A stretch of DNA of 64,000 nucleotides from Salinispora oceanensis (GTDB taxonomy: Bacteria; Actinomycetota; Actinomycetes; Mycobacteriales; Micromonosporaceae). The DNA lies in the NCBI RefSeq assembly GCF_000383575.1, contig NZ_KB911579.1, forward strand, positions 4,113,324-4,177,323. The letters run 5' to 3'. Below the pieces are notes generated by a model that saw only the letters and a list, made by a program, of their open reading frames with translations, had not been told where the DNA came from and made no database searches. Made by a program: the position numbers and the translations under genes. Below are positions 1 to 8,515 of the stretch, in pieces (within the stretch, counting starts at the first letter, position 1; every line of letters begins with the position of its first letter).

Positions 1-2
1 AG

Positions 3-626
3 CAGTACACCTCCCTGGAGGAGGCGAAGGCCCGACTCATGGAGCGCAGCGAGAGTGAGCGGAATCGATTCATCATCCGCTACGGCGTGGACAAGGCCCA
101 GCTGCGCAACTACGACCTGATCTGCGACACCACCCGGGCCGGCGCCGCGGAGGTGATCGAGCACATCGTCGCCGCGTACGAAGGTCGGCTCTGCCCCGAG
201 GTGCTGCGGGAGGCTCCGCCGCTGCTGCTGCTCGACCCGACCCGGGTATACCCGACCGAGGACATCGTCACCCTCCGCGGCCAGTGGGACGCCGAATCCG
301 CGGGCGAGGCCGCTGCGGCGGGCGACGAGCCGCCGGAGCCGCTGCGGATCGGCTACACGGGCGAGCACTTCTTCGTGGTGGACGGGCACCGTCGACTCAG
401 CGCCGCGCTGCGGGACGGGTGCCGGCTGGTGCCCGCCGGGCTGGTCGCCGAGGTTGACGAGCCCGTCGTCGGTGGGATGAGTGCGATCGACTACTTCACC
501 GCCCAGGTCCGGCCCAGCATCATCCACGACTGGTCGGTCGCGCACGGGATCGATCTGCCGCTGCCCGAACCGGCGCTCTTGGGCGGCGGTGCGGTGTTGG
601 CGGGGGAGCCGGGCGCCAGCGCCTGA
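3..626 (+). CDS. Cytidylate-kinase-like protein with C-terminal ParB-like segment (5' end outside window)
   Basis: The reading frame is open to the left edge, so only the last 207 residues are visible; an internal ATG at 39 is probably not the start. The first visible part (RFIIRYGVDKAQLRNYDLICDTT) resembles the C-terminal end of cytidylate-kinase-like P-loop proteins, where a helix of Arg/Glu residues is followed by YDLVIDTT. The second half has a ParB-like stretch, FFVVDGHRRLSAAL, near residues 120-135. The P-loop is not in the window, so kinase activity cannot be judged. The next gene starts about 100 bp downstream with its own ribosome binding site. The fold assignment is by eye; alternatives are an AAA_33-type ATPase or a conserved hypothetical. 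Confidence 0.55.
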   Translation, partial: QYTSLEEAKARLMERSESERNRFIIRYGVDKAQLRNYDLICDTTRAGAAEVIEHIVAAYEGRLCPEVLREAPPLLLLDPTRVYPTEDIVTLRGQWDAESAGEAAAAGDEPPEPLRIGYTGEHFFVVDGHRRLSAALRDGCRLVPAGLVAEVDEPVVGGMSAIDYFTAQVRPSIIHDWSVAHGIDLPLPEPALLGGGAVLAGEPGASA

Positions 627-635
627 TAGCCGCGC

Positions 636-668
636 CGCCGTCCCCATAACCCGGCGTGGGGGTTACGG
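636..668 (+). terminator. Hairpin after the kinase-like gene
   Basis: A short inverted repeat (TAACCC at 647-652 and GGGTTA at 660-665, with a weak outer CCGT/ACGG extension) lies between the two plus-strand genes. There is no U-tract. It may act as a weak terminator. Confidence 0.3.
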
Positions 669-723
669 CATGCCAACAGAGCGTGCATGATGGGCCACCT
701 GACCCTGACATAGGAGGTGGCGA

Positions 724-1989
724 ATGGATGCATCTGAGGCGGTCGCACTGCTGATGTCTCCGCCGGGCCGGCTTGACCCCTACCCCACGTACGAGCGGCT
801 GCGCGCGCACGGCCCGGTGGTTCCGACGGCGGCCGGATTCTTCGTGGTCACCGGGTACACCGAGGCCGACGCGGTGTTGCGAAACCCCCGGTTTGGGGTG
901 ATGGACGATGAAGAGCGCGACGGCGTCTTCCCGCATTGGCAGGACAGCCCGGCGATGATGTCGATCTCCCAGTCAATGATTCGTGCCAATCCGCCAGACC
1001 ACAGCCGAATGCGCCGTCTCGCCGCGGGGGTGTTCACCCCGCGACGGGTCGCCGCCCTCCGCGAGGTGGTAGCCGCCCAGGCCGACGAACTCATTGACGA
1101 GATGATCCGGGCCGGTCGAGGTGGCGCTCCGGTGGACTTCCTGGGCAGCTTCGCCTACCCGCTGCCGGTCACCGTGATCTGCGCCCTGCTCGGGGTGCCA
1201 GCGGCCGACTGGGCTCAGTTTCGGCGCTGGGCCAGCGATCTGACCGGTGTCCTGGAGCCGGAGATCACCCCGCAGGAGTTGGCCATCGCCGACGCCGGCG
1301 CCACCGAGTTGCGCGACTACTTCACCGAGCTGATCGCCCAGCGCCGCCGGGACCCGACCGATGATCTGACCACCGCCCTGGTCCAGACGCACGACGCCGA
1401 CGGTGACCGGCTGTCCGGCGAGGAGCTGCTGGCCAACCTCGTGTTGCTGTTGGTCGCGGGCTTCGAGACCACCACGAACCTGCTTGGCAACGGTCTGTTC
1501 GTGCTCCTGACCCACCCCGAATCGGCGACCGCGCTGCGGGATCAGCCCGAGCTCGCTCCCGGCTACGTGGACGAGCTTCTGCGGTACGACTCACCCGTGC
1601 AGTTGACCACCCGTACGGTCCGCGAGTCGGTGCCCCTCGCCGGGGTTGAGCTGCCCGCGGGGAGTTGGCTGCTGGTGCTGCTCGGCGCGGCCAACCGCGA
1701 CCCGGCGCGCTTTACTGATCCGGCCCGATTCGACCCGGGCCGGGCCCAGTCGCCCCCGCTGTCCTTCGGTGCCGGCGCGCACTACTGCCTCGGCGCCGGG
1801 CTGGCTCGACTGGAGGCCCAGGTCGCCTTTCCGCTGTTGTTGCGCCGGCTGCCCGAGCTCGCGCTGGCCGGCGAGCCGATCCGCCGGAACCGGCTGACCC
1901 TGCGTGGCTACGAGACGCTTCCGGTGACCGTCGGTGCCGTAGCCGTTGATCACGGTACGCCGGCCGGGGCCGCGCTGAGCACTCCGTAG
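724..1989 (+). CDS. Cytochrome P450
   Basis: A 421-residue bacterial class I P450, usual length for the CYP105/107 type. Visible hallmarks are the I-helix oxygen-activation motif AGFETT (around residue 240), the K-helix ExxR (DELLRYDSP) and the heme-binding loop FGAGAHYCLGAGLAR, with the thiolate Cys in HYCLG. It would need a ferredoxin and ferredoxin reductase; neither is adjacent. The start at 724 is set by a strong Shine-Dalgarno (AGGAGG, 713-718). No biosynthetic genes flank it, so the substrate is unknown. The family call is secure; CYP family number and function cannot be given from sequence alone. Confidence 0.95.
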   Translation: MDASEAVALLMSPPGRLDPYPTYERLRAHGPVVPTAAGFFVVTGYTEADAVLRNPRFGVMDDEERDGVFPHWQDSPAMMSISQSMIRANPPDHSRMRRLAAGVFTPRRVAALREVVAAQADELIDEMIRAGRGGAPVDFLGSFAYPLPVTVICALLGVPAADWAQFRRWASDLTGVLEPEITPQELAIADAGATELRDYFTELIAQRRRDPTDDLTTALVQTHDADGDRLSGEELLANLVLLLVAGFETTTNLLGNGLFVLLTHPESATALRDQPELAPGYVDELLRYDSPVQLTTRTVRESVPLAGVELPAGSWLLVLLGAANRDPARFTDPARFDPGRAQSPPLSFGAGAHYCLGAGLARLEAQVAFPLLLRRLPELALAGEPIRRNRLTLRGYETLPVTVGAVAVDHGTPAGAALSTP

Positions 1990-1992
1990 ACT
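1987..1992 (+). promoter_or_regulatory. -10 element for def-fmt-rsmB
   Basis: TAGACT overlaps the P450 stop codon, 45 bp before the def start. It fits TANNNT, and a transcript starting about 7 nt later would carry the def ribosome binding site (GAAGGAG). The -35 is not obvious. Confidence 0.35.
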
Positions 1993-2036
1993 GGTACGGC
2001 ACGCCCGTTGCCAAGCCCACGAAGGAGCCAATCCGC

Positions 2037-2597
2037 GTGACCGTCCAGCCCATCCGCCTCTTCGGCGACCCGGTGCTGCGCACGCCGGCCGACCCGGTGG
2101 TCGACTTCGATGTCGAACTGCGCAAGCTCGTCGCTGATTTGATCGACACGATGCGTGAGCAGAACGGCGCTGGTCTGGCCGCGCCGCAGCTCGGTGTGGG
2201 CCTGCGGGTGTTCACCTTCGACGTGGACGACGTGGTCGGCCACCTGGTCAACCCGGTGTTGGAGTTCCCCGACGCCGAGGAGCAGGACGGCCCCGAAGGC
2301 TGCCTGTCGCTACCGGGTCTGTACTTCGACACGAAGCGTCGGCAGAACGTGGTCGCCAAGGGCTTCAACGGCTACGGCGATCCGGTGCAGATCGTCGGTA
2401 CCGGGTTGATGTCCCGCTGCGTGCAGCATGAGACCGACCACCTGGACGGGGTGCTGTTCATCGACCGGCTCGACCCGGCCGGCCGCAAGGCGGCGATGAA
2501 GGAGATCCGTCGGGCCGAGTGGTACGACCCGGCGACCCCGCCGACGGTGAAGCTCAGCCCGCACGCCGCCACCAACCCGTTCGGCCTGGGGCGGTGA
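2037..2597 (+). CDS. def: Peptide deformylase
   Basis: Removes the formyl group from the N-terminal Met of nascent proteins in the cytoplasm. All three metal-site motifs are present: GAGLAAPQ, EGCLS (metal-binding Cys) and QHETDH (HExxH-type motif carrying the two His ligands and catalytic Glu). Length is 186 residues, normal for actinobacteria. The start is GTG with GAAGGAG upstream. It is followed after 7 bp by fmt, the enzyme that adds the formyl group to initiator tRNA, and then rsmB; this def-fmt-rsmB order is widely conserved and supports the call. Confidence 0.98.
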   Translation: MTVQPIRLFGDPVLRTPADPVVDFDVELRKLVADLIDTMREQNGAGLAAPQLGVGLRVFTFDVDDVVGHLVNPVLEFPDAEEQDGPEGCLSLPGLYFDTKRRQNVVAKGFNGYGDPVQIVGTGLMSRCVQHETDHLDGVLFIDRLDPAGRKAAMKEIRRAEWYDPATPPTVKLSPHAATNPFGLGR

Positions 2598-2604
2598 CCG
2601 GTCG

Positions 2605-3531
2605 ATGCGCGTGATCTTCGCCGGTACGCCGGCCGTCGCCGTCCCCACCCTCGCCGCGGTGGCCGCCTCCCGCCATGAACTGGTAGCGGTTCTCACTCGT
2701 CCGGATGCTCCGGCGGGCCGGGGCCGTGGCCTGTCCCGTTCCCCGGTCGGCGCCTGGGCCGACGAGCACGGCGTCGAGGTCCTCACCCCGGCCCGGCCCC
2801 GGGAGCCGGAGTTCCTCGACCGGCTGCGCACGCTGGCGCCGGACTGTGTGCCGGTCGTCGCCTACGGCGCGTTGGTCCCGCCGGCCGCCCTGGAGATTCC
2901 ACGGCATGGCTGGGTCAACCTGCACTTCTCCCTGCTACCCGCCTGGCGCGGCGCGGCTCCCGTGCAGCACGCCCTGCTGCACGGCGACGAGCTGACCGGT
3001 GCGAGCGTCTTCCAGCTCGAGGAGGGCCTGGACACGGGCCCGGTGTACGGCACCGTCACCGACGAGGTTCGCCCCACCGACACCTCGGGCGACCTGCTGG
3101 AGCGGCTGGCGCACTCCGGTGCCGAGCTGCTGATCGCCGTGCTGGACGCGATCGAGGAGGGCGGCGCACGGGCACAGCCGCAACCGAGCGACGGGGTGAG
3201 CCTGGCGCCGAAGCTCACCGTGGCGGATGCCCGGGTGCGCTGGGGTGACCCCGCCTTCGCCGTGGACCGGCGCGTCCGCGCCTGCTCCCCGGCCCCCGGC
3301 CCGTGGACGACCTTCCGCGACGAGCGGGTCAAGCTCGGCCCGGTCACTCTCGTCGGGGATGGCCCCGAGCTGAAGCCGGGCGAGTTGTTGGTGGAGAAGA
3401 CCCGGGTGCTTGCCGGCACCGCCACCACCCCGGTTGCGCTCGGGGAGATCCGGGCGGCGGGCAAGAAGGCCATGCCGGCGAGTGACTGGGCGCGCGGCGT
3501 CCGGGTCGGCGCTGGGGAGGTGCTCGCATGA
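2605..3531 (+). CDS. fmt: Methionyl-tRNA formyltransferase
   Basis: Transfers the formyl group of 10-formyl-tetrahydrofolate to Met-tRNA(fMet). The N-terminal formyltransferase domain (about residues 1-190) carries the conserved NLHFSLLPAWRGAAPVQHA segment, including the SLLP loop. The C-terminal tRNA-binding OB-like domain follows. At 308 residues it has normal length. The stop codon overlaps the rsmB start by 4 bp (ATGA), indicating translational coupling with the next gene; def is immediately upstream. Confidence 0.98.
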   Translation: MRVIFAGTPAVAVPTLAAVAASRHELVAVLTRPDAPAGRGRGLSRSPVGAWADEHGVEVLTPARPREPEFLDRLRTLAPDCVPVVAYGALVPPAALEIPRHGWVNLHFSLLPAWRGAAPVQHALLHGDELTGASVFQLEEGLDTGPVYGTVTDEVRPTDTSGDLLERLAHSGAELLIAVLDAIEEGGARAQPQPSDGVSLAPKLTVADARVRWGDPAFAVDRRVRACSPAPGPWTTFRDERVKLGPVTLVGDGPELKPGELLVEKTRVLAGTATTPVALGEIRAAGKKAMPASDWARGVRVGAGEVLA

Positions 3532-5057
3532 CGGGCCCGGTAGATGGCCAGGACGTGGACCGGCCCGGTGGTTTCCGGGGCGGTCGGCCCACCACCGGCC
3601 ACGGTCGCTCCGGTGCCGGGCTCGAGCGCCGCCCGGAGCGGCGGGGTCATGGCGGCCAGCGGCCGACGGCCGGCGGGCGCGGCCGTCCCACCGGTCGGAG
3701 CGCTGTTGACCTACCGCGGCACGCCGCCTATCAAGCGGTCGCCGCGGTCAACCGGGACGACGCGTACGCCAACCTTGTGCTCCCGGCGATCCTGCGTGAC
3801 GCGGGTCTGGTTGGCCGGGACGCCGCCTTCGCCACCGAGCTGACGTATGGGACGCTGCGTCGGCTCGGAACTCTCGACGCGATCCTCACCGAGGCCGCTG
3901 GGCGGGATGTGGCCCGCATCGACCCGCCGGTTCGGGACGCGTTGCGGCTCGGTGCCTACCAACTGCTGTACACCCGGGTGCCCGCCCACGCTGCTGTCTC
4001 GGCAACTGTTGACCTGGTTCGATCGGTCGGGGCGGGGGCGACCGGGTTCGCCAACGCGGTGCTCCGGGAGGTCGCCAGCCGGGATGCCGACGCCTGGGTG
4101 GCCCGGCTCGCCCCACCGCAGGAGACCGACCCGATCGGGCATCTGGCGCTCGCCTACAGCCATCCGCAGTGGATTGTGCGGGCGTTCGCCGAGGCGCTCG
4201 GTGGTGATCTCGGTGAGACCACCCGGTTGCTCATCGAGGACAACGAGCGTCCGCCGGTGCACCTCTGTGCCCGACCGGGGCTGGCTGATCCGGTGGCCCT
4301 GGCCGACGAGGTCGGCGGTGTCCCGGGTGCCTTCTCCCCGTACGCGGTCTACTCCGGTGGGGGCGCCCCCGGCGACCTGCCGGCGCTCACCGAGGGGCGG
4401 GCCCACGTCCAGGACGAGGGCTCCCAACTGGTGGCCGACGCACTCACGGCGGCGCCCCTGGACGGCCCAGACGGTCGTTGGCTCGACCTGTGCGCCGGGC
4501 CGGGCGGCAAGTCCGGCCTACTCGGTGCCGTCGCGGCCCAGCGTGGCGCGCGCCTGACCGCTGTGGAGGTGTCCGAGCACCGGGCCCGTCTGGTCGGGCA
4601 GGCCACTCGCGACCTGCCGGTCACTGTGCTCAACACGGACGGTCGTAACGTCGGGTCGACGCCGAAGCTTGCGGAGGGGCACTTCGATCGGGCACTGGTG
4701 GACGCGCCCTGCACCGGTCTGGGCTCGCTGCGTCGGCGGCCCGAGTCACGCTGGCGTCGGCAGCCGTCGGACCTGCCGGCGTTGACCCGGTTGCAGCGGG
4801 AACTGCTCAGCGCGGGGCTGCGGGCGGTCCGCCCGGGTGGGCTGGTGGCCTACGTGACCTGTTCGCCGCACGTCGTCGAGACGCACGTGACGGTTACCGA
4901 GGCGGCGCGCCGCGCGGGGGTGCCGGTCGACTTCGTTGACGCCCGTCCGCTGTTGCCGAAGGGGATGCCGGGGCTCGGCGACGGGCCGACGGTGCAGCTG
5001 TGGCCGCACCGGCACGGCACCGACGCCATGTTCCTGGCGGTGCTGCGCCGCGGCTGA
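3528..5057 (+). CDS. rsmB: 16S rRNA (cytosine-967-C5)-methyltransferase RsmB
   Basis: A Fmu/Sun-family SAM-dependent RNA methyltransferase of 509 residues. After a roughly 65-residue Arg/Gly-rich, probably disordered N-terminal extension comes the NusB-like domain (AAYQAVAAVNRDDAYANLVLP), then the Rossmann methyltransferase domain with LDLCAGPGGKS (SAM-binding motif I), DAPCTGLGSLRRRPE (motif IV Cys) and VAYVTCSPHVVET (catalytic-Cys TCS motif VI). It overlaps fmt by 4 bp (ATGA). The final 26 bp, including the stop codon, are the first copy of a tandem repeat. Plasticity of the extension is typical of actinobacterial RsmB proteins. Confidence 0.96.
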   Translation: MTGPVDGQDVDRPGGFRGGRPTTGHGRSGAGLERRPERRGHGGQRPTAGGRGRPTGRSAVDLPRHAAYQAVAAVNRDDAYANLVLPAILRDAGLVGRDAAFATELTYGTLRRLGTLDAILTEAAGRDVARIDPPVRDALRLGAYQLLYTRVPAHAAVSATVDLVRSVGAGATGFANAVLREVASRDADAWVARLAPPQETDPIGHLALAYSHPQWIVRAFAEALGGDLGETTRLLIEDNERPPVHLCARPGLADPVALADEVGGVPGAFSPYAVYSGGGAPGDLPALTEGRAHVQDEGSQLVADALTAAPLDGPDGRWLDLCAGPGGKSGLLGAVAAQRGARLTAVEVSEHRARLVGQATRDLPVTVLNTDGRNVGSTPKLAEGHFDRALVDAPCTGLGSLRRRPESRWRRQPSDLPALTRLQRELLSAGLRAVRPGGLVAYVTCSPHVVETHVTVTEAARRAGVPVDFVDARPLLPKGMPGLGDGPTVQLWPHRHGTDAMFLAVLRRG

Positions 5058-5103
5058 TCCTGGCGGTGCTGCGCCGCGGCTGATCCTGGCGGTGCTTGCG
5101 CCG
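5032..5103 (+). repeat. Three tandem copies of a 26-bp unit spanning the rsmB stop codon
   Basis: The last 26 bp of rsmB (5032-5057, ending in the TGA) are repeated perfectly at 5058-5083 and again in part at 5084-5103 with one inserted T. Each copy would encode the same C-terminus and stop. This looks like replication-slippage duplication of a gene end. Confidence 0.9.
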
Positions 5104-5122
5104 TGGTCGACCTGTTCCCTCG

Positions 5123-5157
5123 CCCGGTGCCCGGTGCCCGGTGCCCGGTGCCCGGTG
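5123..5157 (+). repeat. Five tandem copies of the heptamer CCCGGTG
   Basis: CCCGGTG is repeated five times without interruption in the 204-bp gap between the convergent rsmB and lipoprotein genes. It is a candidate variable-number tandem repeat; no function is evident. Nothing else gene-like is seen between 5104 and 5261. Confidence 0.9.
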
Positions 5158-5261
5158 CGTTTCGTTGATCGACCCGGGGCGGTCAGTCCGCGCGGTGCGC
5201 GGCGTGGCCACCCCGGCTCGGCCGGCCCGGGCGGCTCAGGCCGGCCCGGGCGCCGCCGGCC

Positions 5262-6146
5262 CTATGTCGGCAGGCCCGCCTTGCCCGCGCCCTTCACCGA
5301 CCGCGTCAGGCTCCGGTCGTGGATCCAGAGAAAGCACTGCACCCCCCGGTTGCCGCTGAGCCACTGCTCCTTCCGCGGCTCGTAGTAGATGTAGCCGGCG
5401 CGGTACTTCACGTCGCTGCGGGGCACCCCGGCGTACTCGGCAATCAGCTTGAGGCAGCCCTCGCCGATCCGGTCACCGTCGCGCTGGAAGTCGGCGTAGT
5501 CGACATCCGGTGCGGCCCAGACGCCGACGAACTCGCTGCGGTGTTTCTCCGTACACGCCACCGGTGTCATCTCCGCCACCTGGTCATCCTCGATCACCGG
5601 CTCGAAGCAGGTGTGCCGAAGTGGGGAGTCGCCCTCTTTGAGCGTTCCGGCCAGGCTGGCGGTGCGGGACACCGCGCTCGGATCGTCCAGGCTCTGCTCC
5701 TCGCTCACGTCGCAGCGGAACCAGCGGGAGCCTCCCTCCCATCCGGCCGGCGACGGCAAGACGACGTACAGGCCGATTCGTCCGCTGCGCCAGTCGCCGC
5801 CCAGCGCCTGGTTCACCTTCTGCTCGCAGGTGGCGTAGGCGGTCTGCATCCCGGCCGAGCCGGCTTCCGGTGGCGTGGAGTCCGTCGCCTCGTCCCCGGT
5901 CACCGTGCCGACGTGCATGGTCTCCACCAGGTGCGGCTGGTCGCAGGGAGTCGGCGCGTACACGCTGCGGTGACCGACCTCGGTCACGGTGGGGTGGCAG
6001 ATGCCCGCTTCGGGCGTGAAACCGGTCGGGGCGGCGATGGGGGCCCAGTCGTCAACCAGATCGCCGTCGGTCCCCGGTGGCGGTGCGGTAGCGCATCCGG
6101 CGAGCGTCAGGGCCACCAGCGTGGCGCACAGCGTGACTCGTTTCAT
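5262..6146 (-). CDS. Septum-formation-type lipoprotein
   Basis: A 294-residue secreted lipoprotein. The chosen ATG at 6146 gives a clean type II signal peptide: MKR, a hydrophobic stretch, then the lipobox LAGC with the lipidated Cys near residue 18; upstream in-frame codons would spoil it. The mature part contains Cys-paired segments (CFEPVIEDDQVAEMTPVACTEKHRSEFVG) characteristic of the actinobacterial Septum_form family, with WxxC-type motifs repeated twice. The family is anchored outside the membrane; a direct role in division is not established. It is transcribed convergently to rsmB and divergently from rpe. Confidence 0.8.
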   Translation of the reverse strand: MKRVTLCATLVALTLAGCATAPPPGTDGDLVDDWAPIAAPTGFTPEAGICHPTVTEVGHRSVYAPTPCDQPHLVETMHVGTVTGDEATDSTPPEAGSAGMQTAYATCEQKVNQALGGDWRSGRIGLYVVLPSPAGWEGGSRWFRCDVSEEQSLDDPSAVSRTASLAGTLKEGDSPLRHTCFEPVIEDDQVAEMTPVACTEKHRSEFVGVWAAPDVDYADFQRDGDRIGEGCLKLIAEYAGVPRSDVKYRAGYIYYEPRKEQWLSGNRGVQCFLWIHDRSLTRSVKGAGKAGLPT

Positions 6147-6461
6147 CCGGCGACCCTCTCCGGGTGTGGTCGATAGGTATGGCGTCGAACACGCCACGGT
6201 GCGGCAGCTTACGGCACGTGGCAAGCCGGCTCCGGTGGGCCAACGACGTCGGGGCTGCCGCCGGCGCGGTCCAGCGTTCCCAGCTCGCGGTCCGCTGCCG
6301 CCGGCACGGTTCGACCGTGACCGCTGTGGAGCGATGGCGCTGCACGGCGCCCTGATCCGTTATGGCCAGTTCCCTCCGGGGGAGCCGCGGGGGTGCGCCC
6401 GAGGGCGCCTCGGTCGTGCCGCGCCGGTGGCGATGGGGGGTTGCGTTCGTACACTGGCCTC
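6147..6461. other. Divergent intergenic region between the lipoprotein gene and rpe
   Basis: About 315 bp without a convincing gene. A -10 element, TACACT (6450-6455), sits 6 nt before the rpe GTG. No other motif or repeat is clear to me here. Confidence 0.5.
6450..6455 (+). promoter_or_regulatory. -10 element suggesting a leaderless rpe mRNA
   Basis: TACACT followed by 6 nt and the GTG of rpe. TANNNT placed 6-7 nt before a start codon is the usual arrangement of actinobacterial leaderless transcripts, and there is no Shine-Dalgarno. Confidence 0.5.
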
Positions 6462-7142
6462 GTGACCGTACCGTTGCCAATCGTCGCACCGAGCATTCTG
6501 GCCGCCGACTTCGCCCGCCTCGCGGACGAGGTCCGCGCCATCGAAGACACCGCCGACTGGGTGCACGTGGATGTCATGGACAACCACTTCGTGCCGAATC
6601 TGACGATCGGGCTGCCGGTCGTGCAGAGCCTGCGGGCCGCCACCCCGCTCCCCTTTGACGTACACCTCATGATCGAGGATCCCCGGCGGTGGGCACCCGG
6701 CTACGCCGACGCCGGGGCGTACAACGTGACGTTCCATGCCGAGGCTTGTGACGATCCGGTCGCGTTGGCCAAGGATCTCCGTTCGGCCGGTGCGAAGGCG
6801 GGGCTGGCGATCGACCGGGACACTCCGATCGAACCGTACCTGGACCTGCTGCCCAGCTTCGACACCCTGTTGATCATGACGATCAAGGCGGGGTTCGGTG
6901 GGCAGCGGTTCATCCCGAACCTGTTGGACAAGGTGCGCACGGCCCGTCAACACGTCAACGCCGGTCACCTGGAGCTGCGTATCGAGGTCGACGGTGGGAT
7001 CGCCGTGGACACCATCGCCGATGCCGCCGAGGCGGGCGCGGACGCCTTCGTCGCCGGCACCGCGGTCTTTGGTGCGGACGACCCGGCCGAGGCCGTACGC
7101 CGGCTGCGGTCCCTGGCCGAGTGCGCGGCGCCCCGGGCCTGA
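6462..7142 (+). CDS. rpe: Ribulose-phosphate 3-epimerase
   Basis: Interconverts ribulose-5-phosphate and xylulose-5-phosphate in the pentose phosphate pathway. The TIM-barrel signature is complete: PSILAADFARL, HVDVMDNHFVPNLTIG (metal-binding His and Asp), FDVHLMIEDP, MTIKAGFGGQRFIP and EVDGGI, ending with AGTAVFG. At 226 residues it has normal length. The GTG start at 6462 begins right before the conserved PIVAPSILAADF; there is no Shine-Dalgarno, but a -10 lies 6 nt upstream, so a leaderless mRNA is likely. Ribulose-5-phosphate is also a riboflavin precursor, which fits the nearby rib operon. Confidence 0.97.
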   Translation: MTVPLPIVAPSILAADFARLADEVRAIEDTADWVHVDVMDNHFVPNLTIGLPVVQSLRAATPLPFDVHLMIEDPRRWAPGYADAGAYNVTFHAEACDDPVALAKDLRSAGAKAGLAIDRDTPIEPYLDLLPSFDTLLIMTIKAGFGGQRFIPNLLDKVRTARQHVNAGHLELRIEVDGGIAVDTIADAAEAGADAFVAGTAVFGADDPAEAVRRLRSLAECAAPRA

Positions 7143-7143
7143 C

Positions 7144-8124
7144 GTGGAGCCCGACGGGGATCGCCAGGACGTCATTCTGGTCGTTGACGACGACGAGGAC
7201 ATTGCCCGGTTCGTCGAGTTCAACCTGAGGTTGCACGGTTACGAGGTAATCCATGCCGGGGACGGCCAGGCGGCGCTCGAGGTGATTGCGCGGCATCGCC
7301 CGGACCTGGCCGTGGTCGATCTGATGATGCCCCGGATGGACGGGTTGGAGCTGACCCGACGGCTCCGGGCCGACCCGATGACCGCCGCCCTGCCCGTGAT
7401 CATGTTGACCGCCAAGGGGATGACCGCGGACAAGGTGCATGGCCTCAGCGCTGGCGCCGACGACTACCTGGTCAAGCCCTTCGACACCGCGGAGTTGGTG
7501 GCCCGGGTCAGCTCCACGCTGCGTCGGAACAAGGAGTTCCGCGAGGTCTCGCCGCTGACCGGACTACCTGGCAACAGCCGAATTCGCCGGGAGATCGCCG
7601 ACCGGATTCGGGTCGGATCCGACTATGCGGTCGGTTACATCGACATTGACCGTTTCAAGAGTGTCAACGATGTCTATGGGTTTGTTCGCGGCGACGACTT
7701 CATCAGCGCGTTGGCCCGCAGCCTGCACCAGGCGGTCGTCGGGGTGGGGGTCCCATCGGCCTTCCTGGGTCATGTCGGCGGCGATGACTTCATCTTCGTC
7801 AGCACGCCGGAACAGGTCCGGCAGCTGACCTCGCAGGTCTCCGCGGACTTTGAGCAGGCGGCCGACGCGCTCTACGACCCGCCCGACGCCGCCCGCGGCT
7901 ACGTGGAGCTCAAGGACCGGCGGGGCAATCTACGCCGTGCCGCGCTGGTCACCCTGTCGATCGGCGTCGCGGTCTCGGATGCCGACAAGCGGCTCACGAA
8001 CCCGCTGGCGGCGATGACGATCGCCTCCGAGATGAAGTCGGTGGCCAAGAGCCAGCCGGGGTCGTACGTGGCGATGGACCGGCGTCGCGGTGTGTCGGAT
8101 TCGAGTCATCGTTCTGTGAAGTAG
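7144..8124 (+). CDS. Response regulator with GGDEF-like domain
   Basis: A 326-residue protein starting at GTG 7144, one base after the rpe stop. The N-terminal receiver domain has the acidic pocket (VVDDDED), the phospho-acceptor Asp in VVDLMMPRMDG, the Thr of MLTAKG and the Lys of VKPFD. The C-terminal part has diguanylate-cyclase features: LTGLPGN, DIDRFKSVND and HVGGDDF in place of GGDEF. Asp for Glu in that motif is tolerated in some cyclases, but activity should not be assumed. No histidine kinase is adjacent. It may make or sense cyclic di-GMP. Confidence 0.85.
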   Translation: MEPDGDRQDVILVVDDDEDIARFVEFNLRLHGYEVIHAGDGQAALEVIARHRPDLAVVDLMMPRMDGLELTRRLRADPMTAALPVIMLTAKGMTADKVHGLSAGADDYLVKPFDTAELVARVSSTLRRNKEFREVSPLTGLPGNSRIRREIADRIRVGSDYAVGYIDIDRFKSVNDVYGFVRGDDFISALARSLHQAVVGVGVPSAFLGHVGGDDFIFVSTPEQVRQLTSQVSADFEQAADALYDPPDAARGYVELKDRRGNLRRAALVTLSIGVAVSDADKRLTNPLAAMTIASEMKSVAKSQPGSYVAMDRRRGVSDSSHRSVK

Positions 8125-8182
8125 CGCGCTGAGGGTAGCCGTTGACCCCCCAGAGCGTGTAAGACTTCGGGTAGTACCCACC

Positions 8183-8358
8183 ACGCGCTGGCGGGACTCG
8201 GTGTAATTCCGAACCGGCGGTGATCCACGGCCTGACCGTGGTAAGCCCGCGACCCGGGAGCGGTTCGTCCGCCCGGTGGACCTGGTGTAAATCCGGGGCC
8301 GACGGTTGGGTGCGGGCATGCCCGCGTCCAGACAGTCCGGATGGGAGACAGCGCGCGG
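8183..8358 (+). ncRNA. FMN riboswitch (RFN element)
   Basis: The conserved RFN pieces appear in order: GGTGTAATTCCGAACCGGCGGT (two overlapping parts, 8200-8221), AAGCCCGCGACCC, then GGTGTAAATCCGGGGCCGACGG split across 8284-8305, and AGTCCGGATGGGAGA (8334-8348). Together these form the FMN-binding six-way junction. It lies about 160 nt before ribD and heads the whole riboflavin synthesis/uptake operon; FMN binding is expected to reduce expression, probably at translation or by termination in 8359-8515. Confidence 0.95.
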
Positions 8359-8515
8359 GACGGACGGGCCGTGCCCGGCCGCCGGTGTCGGCGTGTCGTG
8401 CGGTCCTCCCGGGGCGGCTGTGCCGTTCCCGGATCTCCGCCACCGCACGCCCGCGGCCCGATGCCGCCGCTCCTATCGCCGCCCGCGCACCGATCGGCGG
8501 GCGGGAGGGCAGGGC

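Noticed and set aside
5123..5157. Possible CRISPR-like repeat
   Set aside because: Units are 7 bp without spacers; a simple tandem repeat. No CRISPR array or cas gene is seen anywhere in the window.
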